DNA from: a virus
DNA: 28,711 nt
Virus record (IMG/VR): IMGVR_UViG_3300036945_000258
Location: 1-28,711 of that record
Strand: one strand, 5' to 3'
Positions 27,001-28,711 of the stretch are shown piece after piece (positions within the stretch are counted from its first letter, which is position 1; each line of letters opens with the position of its first letter). The notes under the pieces are model-generated. The model was not told where the DNA came from, ran no database searches, and worked only from the letters and a program-made list of their open reading frames with translations. The translations under genes and the position numbers were made by a program.

Positions 27001-28234
27001 CTTCCTGTACGAGCGTGACCGTGCGCTGATGCTGGCGCCGGTCGGCTCAGGCAAGACGGCGATCACGCTCACGGCGTTGCGCCCGTTGCTGCTGCACGGC
27101 ATCGCCCGCCGCGCCTTGGTACTGGCACCGCTGCGGGTGGCTGCGCACGTTTGGCCCGAGGAGGTGCAGAAGTGGGCGCCTCAGTTGCGGCTGGCCGCCG
27201 CCGTCGGCACGCCCGCGCAGCGCCAGGCGGCGCTCGGCAGCGACGCCCATGTCATCGTCAGCAACTACGACAACATCCAGTGGCTGGTCACGCAGCCTTG
27301 CGACTTTGATGTTGTCATCTTCGACGAGCTAACGCGGCTGAAAGACCCGAGCGGCAAGCGGTTCAAGGCGCTAGAGAAGTGGATCAAGGACGTACCCATC
27401 CGGTGGGGCCTGACGGGTAGCTTCACCAGCAACGGCCTTGAGGATGTGTTTGGCCAGTGCAAGATCGTTGACCAGTCGCTGTTGGGTCGCGCTAAGGGCG
27501 CGTTCCTGCAACAGCACTTCTACTGCATGAGCCGCGACTTCAACGACTGGGAGCCGCGCCCCGGCGCTCTAGAGGCGATCATGCAGCGCATCAAGCCGGC
27601 CACGTTCCTGCTGGAGGGCGCGTCCACCAACCGGGCGCTCAACATCGTACCGATGGCCTGCGAGATGGACCTGACCGACTACGAAACGATGAAGAAGGAC
27701 TTCGTACTGGAGCTAAACGACGCGACAGCCATCGCGGCGTCAGCGGGCGTTGTAACGCAGAAGCTACAGCAGATGGCGTCCGGGTTCCTGTACACGCCAG
27801 AGCCGCGCTGGCTGTCGCACCACAAGTTCGACCTGCTGGACGACATCCTGTCCGAGAACCAAGGCGCCAACACCATCGTCTTCTACAACTACATCGAGGA
27901 GCGCGAGGAGTTGCTGCGGCGATACCCGCACGCCCGAGGCCCCGAGGCGCTGGACGATTGGAACGCCGGCCGCGTGCGGCTGCTGGCGCTGCACCCCAAG
28001 AGCGCCGGCCACGGTTTGAACCTTCAGTCGGGCGGCCATCACATCATCTTCCTGTCGCTGCCGTGGTCGTTGGAACTGTACGAGCAGGCCATCGGGCGGC
28101 TGCACCGCAGCGGCCAGCAGCACGATGTCTGGGTCTATGTCCTACAGACAAAGGGAACCATTGACGAGCGGATTCTTACCGCGCTCAAGGAAAAGAAGTC
28201 GTTATCGCAAATCGCTGTGGAGGCATTGAAATGA
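26963..28234 (+). CDS. SNF2-like superfamily 2 helicase
   Basis: The 423-residue product has all main SF2 motifs: Walker A APVGSGKT (25-32), motif Ia LVLAPLRV, the DEAH-box equivalent DELT (121-124), motif III LTGS (150-153), and motif VI QAIGRLHRSGQ in the second RecA-like domain near residue 375. The layout and RLHRSGQ form fit compact phage SNF2 ATPases that remodel or unwind DNA in replication and recombination. AAGGAGG lies six bases before the ATG, inside the VRR-NUC gene. Its stop overlaps the next start as ATGA. Confidence 0.93.
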   Translation: MLSLRPVQETAADFLYERDRALMLAPVGSGKTAITLTALRPLLLHGIARRALVLAPLRVAAHVWPEEVQKWAPQLRLAAAVGTPAQRQAALGSDAHVIVSNYDNIQWLVTQPCDFDVVIFDELTRLKDPSGKRFKALEKWIKDVPIRWGLTGSFTSNGLEDVFGQCKIVDQSLLGRAKGAFLQQHFYCMSRDFNDWEPRPGALEAIMQRIKPATFLLEGASTNRALNIVPMACEMDLTDYETMKKDFVLELNDATAIAASAGVVTQKLQQMASGFLYTPEPRWLSHHKFDLLDDILSENQGANTIVFYNYIEEREELLRRYPHARGPEALDDWNAGRVRLLALHPKSAGHGLNLQSGGHHIIFLSLPWSLELYEQAIGRLHRSGQQHDVWVYVLQTKGTIDERILTALKEKKSLSQIAVEALK

Positions 28235-28371
28235 CCAAGTGGGCCGAGAGGCTGAAGGTGGCACAAGTCGAGCTGCGCATCGCGCAGAAGTTCTTTAACC
28301 AGGCGCAGCGACGGGTCTACCGTCTTGAAGCCTTAATCGCTGCGCTAGAGAAGCGCCTGGAGCAGAAATGA
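28231..28371 (+). CDS. 46-residue helical hypothetical protein
   Basis: The frame encodes MTKWAERLKVAQVELRIAQK, then FFNQAQRRVYRLEALIAALE and KRLEQK, nearly a single charged helix with heptad character. The ATG overlaps the helicase stop as ATGA, and its own stop overlaps the next ATG. Coupling makes translation likely. A small coiled-coil partner of the helicase or nuclease is possible; no function is known. Confidence 0.68.
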   Translation: MTKWAERLKVAQVELRIAQKFFNQAQRRVYRLEALIAALEKRLEQK

Positions 28372-28556
28372 GACATTCGTGGCGTTGGCTCAATGAGAAC
28401 CTTTCGGCAATACCGGAGGATGAGGTACTGGCGATGCTGAACGAGGAGCGGGCCGTGCATAAGCGCGTGACGTTCTTGGAGCGGCTGCACCAGCGCTACT
28501 GTGCCCTGCGTGACGCCCGCGAGCGCGTCGAGATCCTAAAGGAGGCCGTGAAATGA
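28368..28556 (+). CDS. 62-residue helical hypothetical protein
   Basis: The product reads MRHSWRWLNENLSAIPEDEV, then LAMLNEERAVHKRVTFLERL and HQRYCALRDARERVEILKEA. It is strongly charged and helical, with a proline-containing turn near residue 16. It is linked by ATGA overlaps on both sides. AGGATGAG-like sequences lie inside it, but the preceding gene overlap is the main start evidence. No family is recognised. Confidence 0.68.
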   Translation: MRHSWRWLNENLSAIPEDEVLAMLNEERAVHKRVTFLERLHQRYCALRDARERVEILKEAVK

Positions 28557-28711
28557 CACCTTACGACACAGGCAAAGTAAAGATCGGGTCCATGTATCAC
28601 CCGCGCCCGGTGTATCCGATGAGCGACTTCGAGCAACGCCTGCAAGAGTCCCTGCTACAGCGTGAGCGCCGCGCCGTCGCGGGCGTTGACTTGCTGTGCT
28701 GGGTCATCGCC
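28553..28711 (+). CDS. Hypothetical protein, partial (3' end beyond window)
   Basis: The frame begins MTPYDTGKVKIGSMYHPRPV, then YPMSDFEQRLQESLLQRERR and continues past the right edge after 53 codons. AAAGGAGG lies before the ATG, which overlaps the previous stop (ATGA). The visible part has an extended start followed by a charged helix. No family can be assigned from the fragment. Confidence 0.65.
   Translation, partial: MTPYDTGKVKIGSMYHPRPVYPMSDFEQRLQESLLQRERRAVAGVDLLCWVIA

Overview
This window is part of a tailed-phage (Caudoviricetes) genome or a closely related prophage. The virion genes are of the P22 type: portal, coat, gp4-like and gp10-like tail accessory proteins, with a right-handed beta-helix tailspike. 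That points to a short-tailed podovirus infecting a Gram-negative, probably GC-rich proteobacterium. The host is an inference from base composition and Shine-Dalgarno usage; nothing here names it. No integrase, repressor, lysis gene or tRNA was seen, and both ends of the window cut through genes, so the genome continues on both sides.

Layout. (1) From 17905 leftward to the edge, on the minus strand, lies the packaging and virion operon: small and large terminase, a small basic protein, portal, a DUF5856-like protein, then a block of fibre, spike and adhesin-like genes (13335 to 6988). After these come scaffold, coat, three small virion-type proteins separated by GC hairpin terminators, gp4-like, gp10-like and a partial tail-associated gene. 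A plus-strand HNH homing endonuclease sits between the gp4-like and gp10-like genes. (2) The stretch 17906-18434 is non-coding. It carries a leftward promoter, four direct and one inverted copy of a 13-bp repeat core, a 12-bp palindrome and a strong rightward promoter. (3) The stretch 18435-19272 is a plus-strand run of five micro-genes, two of them predicted single-span membrane peptides, ended by an intrinsic terminator. (4) From 26612 down to 19317, minus strand, lies the replication operon: RecB/Cas4-like nuclease (DUF2800), an unrecognised protein, a second HNH endonuclease, family A DNA polymerase, a PAPS-reductase-like PP-loop protein and a primase-helicase. (5) From 26698 to the right edge, plus strand, is a divergent operon: VRR-NUC nuclease, SNF2-like helicase and three small genes linked by ATGA overlaps.

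How the parts work together. Regions 4 and 5 encode a largely self-sufficient replisome (primase-helicase, PolA, two nucleases, SNF2 helicase) transcribed from back-to-back promoters at 26641-26690. Region 1 packages DNA and builds the virion. The repeat region next to the small terminase gene is the best candidate for a replication origin, a packaging site or an operator that switches between the two programmes.

Strongest leads for something new: the repeat array at 18041-18330; the micro-protein operon beside it; a ten-repeat 23-residue protein among the tail genes; a cysteine-rich PAPS-reductase-like protein translationally coupled to the polymerase; a Leu-type PolA; two promoters placed so that transcripts would start at or within a few bases of the ATG; and a 19-bp perfect inverted repeat just upstream of the second HNH gene.
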